Positions 1-9,329 of a stretch of 46,954 bases of DNA are shown here, piece after piece. The notes under the pieces are model-generated. The model saw only the letters and a list, made by a program, of their open reading frames with translations, had not been told where the DNA came from and did not search any database. A program made the translations under genes and the position numbers. Every line of letters begins with the position of its first letter. Position 1 is the first letter of the stretch. The stretch is taken from contig NZ_BAGB01000059.1 of the NCBI RefSeq assembly GCF_000308615.1, forward strand, positions 1 to 46,954. The letters are read 5' to 3'. This stretch comes from Nocardia jiangxiensis NBRC 101359. GTDB lineage: Bacteria > Actinomycetota > Actinomycetes > Mycobacteriales > Mycobacteriaceae.

Positions 1-14
1 GCGAACCGGGCGGA

Positions 15-3000
15 CTAACCGCCGGACTTGTTGTAGTCGTCGATGGCCTTCTGCAGATCCTGGAAGGCCGAACCGAGCTTGCCGAGATCACCGGACTTCT
101 GGGCGTCCTGCACATTCTTCAGCGCCGTGTTCAGCTCCTGGACCGCGGTATCGCGCGCGGCCGAGGAACCGGTCGGCGGGATCACGGGCGGAGGCTGGGT
201 GGCACCCTGATTCGGCGTGGAGCTCTGATTCGGTGACGTACTCGTCGCGGCCTGACCCGGCTGCTGGGTCGCGGCCGTGCCCAAGCCGGGTTGCATGCTG
301 TTGAGCGCGTCGCCGAGCGTGGCCTCGTAACCCACGTTGCCGCCGTAACTGGCCAGCACCTTCACCAGCTGCGGGAACGATGCCGCACTGGCACTGTTGC
401 GTTCCAGATACCAAGGCTCCACGTACAGGATGCCGCCGTCCCCGATGGGCAGGGTGAGCAGATTTCCGTATCTGATCTTGTTGGTATTACCGCCGGTCAG
501 GGTCGTTCGCTCATTGGATACGCGGGCATCGGTGGTCATCGATGTCTGCACCTGTTGCGGACCCTGGGTCTGGGAATCGGTCGGTAGCTGCAAGACCGTG
601 AACTTGCCGTAGTCGACCGGATCCGAACTCACCGAGATGTACGCGGCCAGGAACTGACGCTTGTAACCGACCATCGCGCTGGTCAGGTCGAAGGACGGCT
701 GCCCGGTGGCCGGATTGCCCTTGAGGACGTAGTACGGCGGCTGATTGGCACTGGTCGGCGTGTCCGAGGTCGGATCGCTGGGTACCGACCAGAACGCGTT
801 GTTGGTGAAGAACTCGCGCGGGTCGTCCACGTGGTAGCGGCCCAGCATGTCCCGCTGCACCTTGAACAGATCCTCGGGATAGCGGAAGTGCGCGCGCAGC
901 TCCGGGGTGACCGCACTGGCCGGTTTCACCGTGCCCGGGAACACCCCCTCCCATGCCTTGAGCACCGGATCGGTCGGGTCGACGGCGTAGAGGTTGACCG
1001 TGCCGTCATAGGCATCGACGGTCGCCTTGACCGAGTTGCGGATGTAGCTGACCTCCTTGCGCGGCAGCACCCGCCCGGTGTTCTGGTCGATGCTGTCCTG
1101 GGTCAGCCCGTCCAGCGAGGAGTGCTGGGCGTAGGGGTAGTTGTCCAGGGTGGTGTAGGCGTCCACGACCCACTGGATGCGACCGTCGACCACCGCCGGA
1201 TAGACGTCGTTGTCGGTGGTCAGCCACGGCGCCACCTGCTGCACGCGGTCGCGGGGATCGCGGTTGTAGATGATCTTCGAATCCGAGCCGATCGCGCCGG
1301 AGAACAGGATGTTGCGCTGGGCGTACTTGGCGGCGAAGGCCAGGCGGTTGAACCAGTTGCCGATCGGCACGCCGCCCTTGCCGTCGTAGGTGAATTGCTT
1401 CGTGCCGGTGTCGTATTCGCGCGGCGGCTGGTTGTTGCCGCCGACGATGGCGTAGTCGTCGTCGGATTTGGCGATCATCTCGCCGTAGTAGATCCGCGGC
1501 TGATCGACCTGGATGGCTTCCTTGTCCTTCTGCGAGAACAGATCGCTGACGGTCGACTTGTCACCGACGTTGAACACCGGGTAGCCGTAGGTGCCCGAAC
1601 TCGTATTGGTCCCGTTGGCCACGCCCGTGGCCGCCTGCGAGGTCTCCTTCGGCGGCGCGACGTTGACGCGGTTGGCCGGGGAGGCGACGAATCCGTCACC
1701 GTGGGTGTAGACGGTGTGCTTGTTGATCCAGTCGGTCTGGTTGCCGGACAGGTTCTGCGGCACCAACTCTCGCGCGGCGACGATGTAGTCCTGGACCTGG
1801 CCGTCGATCGTGTAGCGGTCGATGTCGAGCGGATCCGGGAAGCCGTAGAAGTTCTGCAACTGCTGCTTCTGGATGAACGTCTGGGTCAGCAGATTCGGGT
1901 CCAGCAGCCGGATGTTCGAGATGGTCTGCTGATCGGCCGGGATGCTGGTCGGATCCTTGGTCTGGTTACCCGAGTAGTCGACGTACTGCACCTTGTCGCC
2001 GTCCAGACCGTACGCGTGCCGGGTGGCCTGGATATTGCGCTCGATGTAGGTGGACTCCTTGGTGGCCGCGTTCGGGCGCACCTCGAACTGCTCCACGATC
2101 AACGGCCACACCGCGCCGACCAGAATCGAGGACAGCACCAGCAGCGCCGCGGCCATCGCCGGAACGCGCAAGTCCCGCAACACGACTCCGGCGAAGAAGG
2201 CCAGCGCACAGATGATCGCGATGGACAGCAGAATCAGTTTCGCGGGGAGCACCGCGTTGATATCGGTGTACGAGCCACCGGTGAACGTGGGCTCCTTGCG
2301 GGTGCTCGACAGCAGCGAATACCGGTCGAACCAGTAGGCGATCGCCTTGAGCAGCACGAAGATTCCCGCGATGACCGCCAGCTGGATACGCGCCGGACGG
2401 GTCAGCGTGCCCTCGCGCCCGGCCAGGCGCAGACCGCCGAACACGTAGTGCGTCACCAGATTCGCGAAGAACGCGATCACCGTGGCGACGAACAGCCAGT
2501 TCAGCAACATCTTGTAGAAGGGCAGATTGAACGCGTAGAAACTGACGTCCAGGTGGAACTGCGGGTCCTTGATGCCGAACGCCCCGCCGTGCAGGAACAG
2601 CTGCACCGTCACCCAGCTCGACTGCGCCACCAGGCCGCACAGCAGGCCCACCAGCAGTGGCAGGCCGATGCCGAACAGCCGCAACCGGCCCATCACCGTC
2701 GTGCGGTACCGCGCGATCGGATCGTTGGGACCCGAGACCGGGACGAACACCGGCCGCGCCCGGTAGGCCCCCAGCAGCGCCAGCCAGATGATCAGGCCGA
2801 CCACCAGGGTCACCACCAGGAACAACACGATTCGGGTGAACAGCACGGTGGTGTACACCTTGCGGAAACCGACCTCACCGAACCACAACCAGTTGGTATA
2901 GGCGTCGGTCAGCCGCGGCCCGACCAGCAGCAGTGCCGCTATCACGAGGGCTGTCACCAGCAGCACACGGCTGCGGCGAGACAGCGAAGGTAAGCCTGTC

Positions 3001-3017
3001 GGGGGGCGCATGCCCAC
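15..3017 (-). CDS. UPF0182 family large membrane protein
   Basis: This is a roughly 1000-aa protein of the UPF0182 family (the M. tuberculosis equivalent would be Rv3193c). Its function is not established. About seven hydrophobic segments fill the N-terminal third. A large, probably extracytoplasmic domain follows, with repeated W, Y, D and N-rich blocks typical of the family. The C-terminal about 90 residues are an Ala/Gln/Pro/Ser-rich linker and a short charged, helical tail that could form a coiled coil. I chose the GTG at 3017 because a GGAGAG Shine-Dalgarno lies 7 nt upstream. An ATG at 3011 is also possible. An upstream in-frame ATG at 3110 would add a non-family, basic N-terminus and is less likely. 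It diverges from the PPA1309-family gene. Family assignment is firm; function is unknown. Confidence 0.93.
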   Translation of the reverse strand: MGMRPPTGLPSLSRRSRVLLVTALVIAALLLVGPRLTDAYTNWLWFGEVGFRKVYTTVLFTRIVLFLVVTLVVGLIIWLALLGAYRARPVFVPVSGPNDPIARYRTTVMGRLRLFGIGLPLLVGLLCGLVAQSSWVTVQLFLHGGAFGIKDPQFHLDVSFYAFNLPFYKMLLNWLFVATVIAFFANLVTHYVFGGLRLAGREGTLTRPARIQLAVIAGIFVLLKAIAYWFDRYSLLSSTRKEPTFTGGSYTDINAVLPAKLILLSIAIICALAFFAGVVLRDLRVPAMAAALLVLSSILVGAVWPLIVEQFEVRPNAATKESTYIERNIQATRHAYGLDGDKVQYVDYSGNQTKDPTSIPADQQTISNIRLLDPNLLTQTFIQKQQLQNFYGFPDPLDIDRYTIDGQVQDYIVAARELVPQNLSGNQTDWINKHTVYTHGDGFVASPANRVNVAPPKETSQAATGVANGTNTSSGTYGYPVFNVGDKSTVSDLFSQKDKEAIQVDQPRIYYGEMIAKSDDDYAIVGGNNQPPREYDTGTKQFTYDGKGGVPIGNWFNRLAFAAKYAQRNILFSGAIGSDSKIIYNRDPRDRVQQVAPWLTTDNDVYPAVVDGRIQWVVDAYTTLDNYPYAQHSSLDGLTQDSIDQNTGRVLPRKEVSYIRNSVKATVDAYDGTVNLYAVDPTDPVLKAWEGVFPGTVKPASAVTPELRAHFRYPEDLFKVQRDMLGRYHVDDPREFFTNNAFWSVPSDPTSDTPTSANQPPYYVLKGNPATGQPSFDLTSAMVGYKRQFLAAYISVSSDPVDYGKFTVLQLPTDSQTQGPQQVQTSMTTDARVSNERTTLTGGNTNKIRYGNLLTLPIGDGGILYVEPWYLERNSASAASFPQLVKVLASYGGNVGYEATLGDALNSMQPGLGTAATQQPGQAATSTSPNQSSTPNQGATQPPPVIPPTGSSAARDTAVQELNTALKNVQDAQKSGDLGKLGSAFQDLQKAIDDYNKSGG

Positions 3018-3249
3018 GATGCCACTCTCCCAGGTCCGGCGGCGCGCCGGTCCGAGTTCGTGACCGGCGCGCCGCAGTTGCTTGCGTTGCGGGTGGTCCT
3101 TACGGACCATTCGGGCCCCACTCTACGTAAATCCTGATCACATGCACCGAACTCCCTGAGGAAGCGGGTGCGTGTGCTGGTGCGAGGTGTGCGCGAGCGA
3201 GCGGGGCCGACGAGTGCGCGACGCTTCGATCCCCCTAGACTCACCGCGC

Positions 3250-3843
3250 GTGACCGTAGACAACCCGGCCTCCGCCCTCTACCGCTGCATTCGCGAAGTG
3301 GCGGAGTTCGCCGATGCCGAGGGGTGGGACCGGCCACCGCAGATGTTCGCGCTGGTGCCGACCGCGGATCTGGTGGCCGCCGAACCGGCCCTGCAGGATC
3401 AGCTCGACGAGGGCGCGGAGCTGACTCCCATTGCGCAGGAACCACTTCCCGGCGATGTGACCGGTGAACTGGCCCTGGACGAATTCCTGGCCACCACCAG
3501 CTGGCCCGAGGCCGTGCGCGGGTGCGTGCTGGTCCAGCAGATCGTGGTGCTGCCCCCCGACGCCGAACAGACCCTGGACGACGCCATCGCCCCGCTGCTC
3601 GCCGACCGCGACGCCGCCGACCGCGCCGGCCGCGACGCCGCCATCACCCACCCGGGCCGCCGGGACGCCCGCCTGTACGCGGGCGTCCTGCGCGAGGGCG
3701 TCTCACTGTGCCTGCTGCAGGTCCGTCCCGACGAGGACGACGAAGAAGACCCCTTCGGCACCGACCTGGACCTGCGCACCGCCCCCAACCTGGCCCCCAA
3801 CCTCATCGAGGCTCTCGCCCAAACCCTCGAGAACGAGAACTAG
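3250..3843 (+). CDS. PPA1309 family protein (hypothetical)
   Basis: This is an actinobacterial conserved protein of 197 aa with no known reaction. The start is the GTG at 3250, giving a protein beginning VTVDNPASALYRC. The longer in-frame extension to 3172 is cysteine/arginine-rich and looks non-coding. The body is acidic, with the pattern RCIREVAEFADAEGWDRPP near the N-terminus and an acidic run (DEDDEEDP) near residue 165, followed by a conserved DLRTAPNLAPNLIEAL tail. It is soluble with no signal or membrane segment. It diverges from the UPF0182 gene and converges on the PDZ-Lon protease gene, an arrangement found in many actinobacteria. I recognise the family by sequence pattern and context only. 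Confidence 0.85.
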   Translation: MTVDNPASALYRCIREVAEFADAEGWDRPPQMFALVPTADLVAAEPALQDQLDEGAELTPIAQEPLPGDVTGELALDEFLATTSWPEAVRGCVLVQQIVVLPPDAEQTLDDAIAPLLADRDAADRAGRDAAITHPGRRDARLYAGVLREGVSLCLLQVRPDEDDEEDPFGTDLDLRTAPNLAPNLIEALAQTLENEN

Positions 3844-3860
3844 GAGTGTTTCGGCCCCCC

Positions 3861-4886
3861 TCAGCTGCAGCTGGGGGCGGGCTTTCCGGCGTTCAGGTCG
3901 TTGAGGGCGGTGACGGCGGTGGTGAGGGTGTCGACCTTGATCAGTTGCAGCCCCTTCGGGGTGCGCTGACGGGCCTCGTTGCAGTTGTCGGCGGGGACCA
4001 GGAAGGTCTGCGCGCCCGCGTCGTGGGCGGCGATCATCTTGTACTGGATGCCGCCGATCGGGCCGACCTTGCCGTCCGGCTCGATGGTGCCGGTGCCCGC
4101 GATGAACTTGCCGCCGTTGAGTTTTCCGGTGCTGAGCTTGTCCACCAGACCGAGGCTGAACATCAGCCCGGCGGACGGACCGCCGATATCGGCCAGATTG
4201 AAGTCGACCTGGATCGGCCCCTGAGCGACCTCGGTGGGCGTCACGCCGAGATAACCCTTGGCCGAATCATCCGGGCGCGCGGCGAGTTTCACCTCGACGG
4301 TCTGCTCGGCTCCGCCGCGGCGCACCACGATCGGCACCACGGCGCCGGGCTTGGCGCCCTGGACCGCGCTCACCACATCCGCGGAATTGGCGACCGGTTT
4401 GCCGCCGACGCTCACGATCTGATCGCCGACGCTCAACACTCCCTTGGCCGGGCCGTTGTCGGCGATGCCGCCGACCTGCACATCGGTCGGATACTTCAGG
4501 AAGTGCAGTGCGGCCAGTTCCGCGTTGTCCTCGGAATTCTTGAAATCCTGCTGATTGGACTTGTCGACTTGATCACGCGGCACGCCCGGCGGGTAGACCT
4601 CCGCACGCGGCACCAGACCGTAGTTTCCGTCGGCCCACAACCCGAACGCCTCGAAGATATTCAGCCCGTCGCGAACGGACACCGTTGTCATATTGAGATT
4701 TCCGGAAGTCGGATTCACCGTCGCGCCCCGCACGTCGACGACCTGTTTACCCTCCACCACGCCGAGCGTGTTGAAGGTGGGACCAGGGCCGAGTGCGACG
4801 AAGGGCACCGTCACGGCGCTGCCGACGATACCGAGTACCAGGACGGGTATCAGGGCGGCCAACAGGGTGAGGATCCGACGATTCAC
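3861..4886 (-). CDS. Membrane-anchored PDZ/Lon-type (S16) serine protease
   Basis: This is a 341-aa homologue of the YlbL/Rv3194c family. An N-terminal transmembrane anchor (about residues 5-30, LLAALIPVLVLGIVGSAV) is followed by an extracytoplasmic region, a PDZ domain (about 135-203, with GVLSVGDQIVSVGG) and a C-terminal Lon-like peptidase domain. The Ser/Lys dyad is visible: Ser238 in GGPSAGLMF and Lys283 in GGIQYKMIAA. The family is thought to degrade or regulate envelope proteins; no substrate is evident here. I chose the GTG at 4886 because it puts the hydrophobic anchor right after VNRR. The upstream extension is arginine-rich and overlaps the divergent DUF2342 gene. Its 3' end lies 17 nt from that of the PPA1309 gene. 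Confidence 0.92.
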   Translation of the reverse strand: MNRRILTLLAALIPVLVLGIVGSAVTVPFVALGPGPTFNTLGVVEGKQVVDVRGATVNPTSGNLNMTTVSVRDGLNIFEAFGLWADGNYGLVPRAEVYPPGVPRDQVDKSNQQDFKNSEDNAELAALHFLKYPTDVQVGGIADNGPAKGVLSVGDQIVSVGGKPVANSADVVSAVQGAKPGAVVPIVVRRGGAEQTVEVKLAARPDDSAKGYLGVTPTEVAQGPIQVDFNLADIGGPSAGLMFSLGLVDKLSTGKLNGGKFIAGTGTIEPDGKVGPIGGIQYKMIAAHDAGAQTFLVPADNCNEARQRTPKGLQLIKVDTLTTAVTALNDLNAGKPAPSCS

Positions 4887-4936
4887 CCGGCCCACAGTAG
4901 CGGCTCCGGTTCCGGCACCCGCGTAGCCTTGGGGGC

Positions 4937-6340
4937 ATGAGCGACGTGCCCTTCGGATTCTCGAACCGCGATGACGACGACGACCGCAAACGCGGCGACG
5001 AGCATGGCGGCGCCGGGGCGAACAATCCGTTCGAATTCGCCATGGGCGGTTCGGGCGCGGCATTCGATCCGTCGCAGCTCGGGCAGATGCTGACCTCGCT
5101 GGGCCAGATGTTCTCCAATATGGGCCAGCCCGGCTCGCCGCAGGACGGCCCGGTGAACTACGACATCGCCAAGCGCCTGGCCCGCCAGCAACTCGGCGCG
5201 AGTGTGCCGCCGGTGTCCCCGGGCTCGCAGAGCGCGGTCAACGATGCCGCACATCTGGCCGAGCTGTGGCTCGACGCGGCGACCACGTTCCCGGCCGGTG
5301 CGACCAGGACGGTGGCCTGGACCGCGAACGACTGGATCGAGGAGACGCTGCCGACCTGGAAGCGGCTCTGTGATCCGGTGGCCGAGCAGGTCTCGGGCAT
5401 GTGGACCACGACGATGCCGCAGGAGGCGCGCGAGTTCGCCGGTCCGATGCTCGGCATGCTCGGGCAGATGGGCGGGCTGGCGTTCGGCTCGCAGCTCGGT
5501 CAGGCTCTCGGCCAGCTCGCCGGAGAGGTGCTGACCTCCACCGATATCGGCCTGCCGCTGGGTCCGGACGGCACCGCGGCGCTGCTGCCCGCGGCGATCA
5601 CCGAATTCAGCAAGGGGCTGGAGCGTCCCGAGAGCGAGATCCTGGTCTATCTGGCTGCCCGCGAGGCCGCCCATCAGCGGTTGTTCGCCCATGTGCCGTG
5701 GCTGCGCCAGCAGGTGCTCGGCGCGGTCGAGGACTACGCACGCGGCATCCGGATGGACTTCTCGGCCATCGAGGAGGCCGCGCAGGGGATCGATCCGATG
5801 ATGTTGGCCGATCCGTCCAAACTCGAGGAGTTGCTCTCGCAGGGCACGTTCGAGCCGCAGACCACACCGGAGCAGAAGGCCGCGCTCGAACGTCTGGAGA
5901 CGATGCTCGCGCTGATCGAGGGCTGGGTTCAGGTCGTCGTCGCCGAAGCGGTCGGCGATCGGCTGCCCGGTGCAGGCGCGCTGGCCGAAACCCTGCGTCG
6001 TCGTCGCGCCACCGGCGGCCCGGCCGAGCAGACCTTCGCGACCCTGGTCGGTCTGGAGCTGCGCCCGCGCAAGCTGCGCGAGGCGGCCGAACTGTGGCGG
6101 CGGCTGACCACCGACGCCGGGATGCAGGCCCGCGACGCGATCTGGGCCCACCCCGACCTGCTGCCCAGCTCGACGGATCTGGACAATCCGGCCGGTTTCA
6201 TCGACGGCGTGATCGGCGGCGGCACAGGCGAATTCGATGATCCGCTCGCCCAGCTGGCCGAGACCGAGGAGCGCGAGCGTCAGGAGCGCGAGGGTAGGTC
6301 CGGCGAGCCCGAGAAGGGCGCGGACGGCACCGAGAAGTAG
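4937..6340 (+). CDS. DUF2342 zinc-dependent metalloprotease-like protein
   Basis: This is a 467-aa protein of the DUF2342 'zinc-dependent metalloprotease' family (Rv3195-like). The N-terminus is acidic (DDDDDRKRGDE), followed by Gly/Met-rich repeats (QLGQMLTSLGQMFSNMGQ) and an all-helical body. The family's proposed metal-site helix is seen as REAAHQRLF at residues 242-250. A second conserved block, LGLELRPRKLREAAELWR-like, lies near residue 375. The C-terminus is acidic and Glu-rich. The ATG at 4937 follows a G-rich stretch (GGGGG) 2-6 nt upstream. The gene diverges from the PDZ-Lon protease over a gap of only 50 bp. Proteolytic activity is inferred from family naming and not proven by a classic HEXXH motif. 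Confidence 0.9.
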   Translation: MSDVPFGFSNRDDDDDRKRGDEHGGAGANNPFEFAMGGSGAAFDPSQLGQMLTSLGQMFSNMGQPGSPQDGPVNYDIAKRLARQQLGASVPPVSPGSQSAVNDAAHLAELWLDAATTFPAGATRTVAWTANDWIEETLPTWKRLCDPVAEQVSGMWTTTMPQEAREFAGPMLGMLGQMGGLAFGSQLGQALGQLAGEVLTSTDIGLPLGPDGTAALLPAAITEFSKGLERPESEILVYLAAREAAHQRLFAHVPWLRQQVLGAVEDYARGIRMDFSAIEEAAQGIDPMMLADPSKLEELLSQGTFEPQTTPEQKAALERLETMLALIEGWVQVVVAEAVGDRLPGAGALAETLRRRRATGGPAEQTFATLVGLELRPRKLREAAELWRRLTTDAGMQARDAIWAHPDLLPSSTDLDNPAGFIDGVIGGGTGEFDDPLAQLAETEERERQEREGRSGEPEKGADGTEK

Positions 6341-6341
6341 T

Positions 6342-7904
6342 TCAGCGCGTCCACAGTGGTCGTTGCGCGGCGAACGGGTCCGCTGCCACGTACGACGCGT
6401 CGTTCCAGATCATCACCTGACGGGTGCTCGGGGTGTACCGGGGCCAATTCGGTCCCGGATCGCCGTCGCGCACGAATGACACCCAGGCCGCGTGCATTCG
6501 GGTGGCCAGGGCCTGCGGTGGATTGTCGCCCTCGACTTCGGTGACGCCCTTCGCGTCCAGTAGGTCGAAGGCGAACGGGATGTCCAGGCAGTGTGCGGCC
6601 AGTTCGTGATACCCGCCGGAAGCCGTTGACGTCCGGTCGAATTCGTACAGCCAGGTGGGCCGGTCACGTCGGGCATGCTCCTCGGCGAGCCGGTACGACG
6701 GGCCCCGGATGGCCAGATCACTGACGATCTGCCCGATCAGCTGCGCGGCGGTGGAGCTGGGATAGGCTGCGCGATACCCCTTCTCGGTGCTGGCGTCGAT
6801 CCGCATCCGGGCCAGCGCGGCGGGGGCGGTGGCATCTGTCACCTTCGCCGAGCCCATGGTGAATTCGTGCCGGGTGAATCCCAGTAGCAGTGGAATATCG
6901 GCGCTGTTACCCGAAACCAGCAGCTGCGCACTGGATTCGGGGATGAGTTCGTCGTCGGCAACCGGGGCGAGTTGCAGCACAGCGGGATTCGTGTTGCCGG
7001 GCCCCGGTTTGGGCACCATGTTCTGGAGCTTGTGCAGCCGGTCCCGGGACAGATCCCGCAGTGCCGCAACGGTTGCGGGCACACCGGTCCGCTTCGTGAA
7101 CACCGCGGCGCCCGCGGCGGCGGCAGCCCGGTCGTGGGGCTGGGCGACCACGCCGGACTGACAGATTCCGGCGCGGAACAGCGAGCGCGCGGCCGGTGCG
7201 GCCATGAGCGCCCACACCGCACCACCGCCCGCGGACTGCCCGGCCACGGTCACCTTCGCCGGGTCACCACCGAATGCGGCGATATTGTCCCGCACCCAGG
7301 TCAGCCCGGCGATCCAGTCCAGGACCGCGCGGTTGTCGGGTGCGCCGTCGACGTGCAGGAACCCCTCGATGCCCAGCCGGTAGCCGAGCGAGACCAGCAC
7401 CACGCCGTCGCGGTTGAATGCCGAACCGTCGTACCAGGGGCTGGCCGGGGAGCCGCCGACGAAGCCGCCGCCGTGAATCCACACCAGCACAGGAAGTTTC
7501 GCGCCCGGCGACGGATCCGGCGTGAAGACGTTCAGGCTCAGGTAATCCGTGCCGGCGATACTCGGCTCGGGAATCGTGGTCACCGCCGCGACCGGGTGCA
7601 GCTGCGCGGTGGGTCCGTACGCGGTGCAGTCCCGGACCTCGGTCCACGGCGCGGGCGGTACCGGCGCGGCGAACCGCAGGTCCCCCACCGGCGGCTGCGC
7701 GTACGGAATTCCCAGGAAGGCGAATCCGGTCGACCGGCGGACCCCGCGCACCGGCCCGAGCGCGGTACGGACGGTATCGTGCGGCATCGAATCAGAATGC
7801 CCGGTCGAACAGGCCGCCGCCAAGGCCAGCGCTCCTGCCCCGAGGATCAGCGATCGGCGAGTGAGTCGGTCCGCGGGCACGACGACCGAGCCTAGCGCGG
7901 ACAT
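6342..7904 (-). CDS. Type-B carboxylesterase, Tat/lipoprotein exported
   Basis: This is a 520-aa alpha/beta hydrolase of the carboxylesterase type-B family, hydrolysing carboxylic esters. The oxyanion motif HGGGF lies at 144-148 and the nucleophile elbow GQSAGG has Ser224. The likely acid is the Glu in TRHEF and the likely His is in YHELAAH. The N-terminus has twin arginines (TRRSLIL, residues 15-21), a hydrophobic core and LAAAC, consistent with Tat export and lipidation at Cys32. The start is uncertain: ATG 7904 is used, with ATG 7925 or a GTG at 7880 as alternatives. It converges on the DUF2342 gene with 1 bp between the stops. No gene of this type lies here in the M. tuberculosis order I remember, so it looks like a lineage-specific insertion. 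Confidence 0.9.
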   Translation of the reverse strand: MSALGSVVVPADRLTRRSLILGAGALALAAACSTGHSDSMPHDTVRTALGPVRGVRRSTGFAFLGIPYAQPPVGDLRFAAPVPPAPWTEVRDCTAYGPTAQLHPVAAVTTIPEPSIAGTDYLSLNVFTPDPSPGAKLPVLVWIHGGGFVGGSPASPWYDGSAFNRDGVVLVSLGYRLGIEGFLHVDGAPDNRAVLDWIAGLTWVRDNIAAFGGDPAKVTVAGQSAGGGAVWALMAAPAARSLFRAGICQSGVVAQPHDRAAAAAGAAVFTKRTGVPATVAALRDLSRDRLHKLQNMVPKPGPGNTNPAVLQLAPVADDELIPESSAQLLVSGNSADIPLLLGFTRHEFTMGSAKVTDATAPAALARMRIDASTEKGYRAAYPSSTAAQLIGQIVSDLAIRGPSYRLAEEHARRDRPTWLYEFDRTSTASGGYHELAAHCLDIPFAFDLLDAKGVTEVEGDNPPQALATRMHAAWVSFVRDGDPGPNWPRYTPSTRQVMIWNDASYVAADPFAAQRPLWTR

Positions 7905-8108
7905 CGCGCGGCACCCCACCGGCACCGGCCCGGCAACCGATCACACTCGACGACTCATATGTGACGTGATTCACTCGACCGTCGGTTCGGGGCCTATGAA
8001 AAGAGCCTGGTGAAAAACTTTGGGTTCCTGGGGATATCGCATGGGCCCCGGGCGGCGCAGGACAGGGGTGAGCGGGGCGGGGACACGGGGTCGTCCTGAG
8101 TGAATGTC

Positions 8109-8139
8109 CTGTGGATCAGTGGTCGATTCTGTGGATAAC
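8109..8139 (-). promoter_or_regulatory. Pair of DnaA-box-like sites
   Basis: CTGTGGATAAC (8129-8139) is the reverse complement of a consensus DnaA box (TTATCCACA core). CTGTGGATCAG (8109-8119) matches it except at one core position. The two are in the same orientation and spaced exactly 20 bp apart, so on the same helix face. They lie 50-80 bp upstream of the TOMM-like gene. The remaining 7905-8189 gap contains a G-rich stretch and no gene I can support. Binding by DnaA is an inference from sequence only. Confidence 0.4.
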
Positions 8140-8189
8140 CAGGGGTTTTCGTGGTCCCGGCGGCGGCCCTCGCCGCGACACTGGTGCGC

Positions 8190-9134
8190 ATGAACGTCTT
8201 TCGCCCTCGTGGGCCGATGTTGCATTCGCGGGTGACGGTGCTGCGGCGTCCGTCGGGGACGGTGCAGTTGGGCTGGGATCCCGAACATGCCGTGGTACTC
8301 GAGCCCGCGGGTGTCGCCGCCGACACCGTGGCGGAGTTCCTGCGCCTGCTGGACGGGCTGCGCAGCCATCCGCACATCGTCTGGCAGGCCGACGGTTTGG
8401 GGATCGGCGTCGAGAAAACCCTGCGGATGCTGGCCGAACTCGATGCCGCCGGACTGCTGGTCCACCCGCGATCGCGGCCCGCGCGGGTGCACCGGATTCA
8501 TGTGCACGGTCGCGGGCCGCTGTCCGAGGCCGTCGCCACGGGCGTGCGCCGCCTCGGCCTGCGCCCGACCCGCTCGCGCGAATATCCCACAATTACCGCG
8601 GCATCGAACTGGTCCGCCGACGTGGTGGTTCTGGCCGATACCCTCGTCCCCGATCCGATCCTGGTGAACGACCTTGTGCTGTACCGGATTCCGCACCTAC
8701 CGGTACGCATGCGCGACGGCCGCGGCATCGTCGGCCCGTTGGTGCTGCCCGGCGGCACCAGCTGCCTACGCTGCGCGGATCTCACCCGCGGCGATATCGA
8801 CCCGGAATGGCCGCATCTGGCCGCCCAACTGCTGGGCCGGATCGGGCACGGTTCCGCCGCCGCGATCACCGCGACCACCGCACTGGTCCTGCGTGATCTC
8901 GAGGCGGTGGTCGAATGCGTGACCGAACGCCCACCCCGAACCTTGAACACCACACTGGAATTGGATCCCGACACCCATCGCATCGCCCGACGTCACTGGC
9001 CGGTACACCCCGCGTGCGGCTGCCGAATATCGGCCAGGGCCGAGACCGGAGCGATGGCCGGGACCACAACCGCCGAAGCCGAGACCGGGTCCGGGGGCAC
9101 GGCTGGAGGCGTGGTTGCGGGAAGTGCGAGGTGA
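8190..9134 (+). CDS. Orphan TOMM precursor leader peptide-binding-like (cyclodehydratase E1-like) protein
   Basis: This 314-aa protein resembles the actinobacterial 'TOMM precursor leader peptide-binding protein' (TIGR03882-like; Rv3196 position). The N-terminal about 95 residues look like a winged-helix/RRE-type region (GWDPEHAVVLEP, then VAADTVAEFLRLLDGL). The second half resembles a ThiF/E1-like fold without a clear ATP site. Two cysteine pairs, CLRC (192/195) and CGC (276/278, in HPACGC), look like a structural tetrathiolate zinc site. The ATG at 8190 matches the family N-terminus. No precursor peptide, YcaO or dehydrogenase gene lies nearby, so the protein is an orphan. The C-terminal 35 residues are Ala/Gly/Thr-rich. 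Its real role is unknown. Confidence 0.78.
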   Translation: MNVFRPRGPMLHSRVTVLRRPSGTVQLGWDPEHAVVLEPAGVAADTVAEFLRLLDGLRSHPHIVWQADGLGIGVEKTLRMLAELDAAGLLVHPRSRPARVHRIHVHGRGPLSEAVATGVRRLGLRPTRSREYPTITAASNWSADVVVLADTLVPDPILVNDLVLYRIPHLPVRMRDGRGIVGPLVLPGGTSCLRCADLTRGDIDPEWPHLAAQLLGRIGHGSAAAITATTALVLRDLEAVVECVTERPPRTLNTTLELDPDTHRIARRHWPVHPACGCRISARAETGAMAGTTTAEAETGSGGTAGGVVAGSAR

Positions 9135-9329
9135 CGAGACCGGTCGGCGTAACCTCTCCACAGCGGGCTGAGAGCGGCCGCGCGTATTGTGTCGTCACTC
9201 ACAGTTGAACTCGCCGCGATCCGGACAGCGGTCTCCCGGCCGCCCACAACGACTGTGACACATGCCACGTGCAGGTCTTTTACCCAATTCTCATGGCACG
9301 GCGCGTGGTCGGTCGGGAATGATGGGGTT

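Noticed and set aside
831..2993. Long plus-strand ORF (720 codons) antisense to the UPF0182 gene
   Set aside because: Composition is Arg/Gly/Asp/His-rich with no domain; it is a high-GC shadow of the real gene on the other strand.
3018..3110. N-terminal extension of the UPF0182 protein (start at 3110)
   Set aside because: Basic, non-family sequence; GTG 3017 has a well-placed Shine-Dalgarno.
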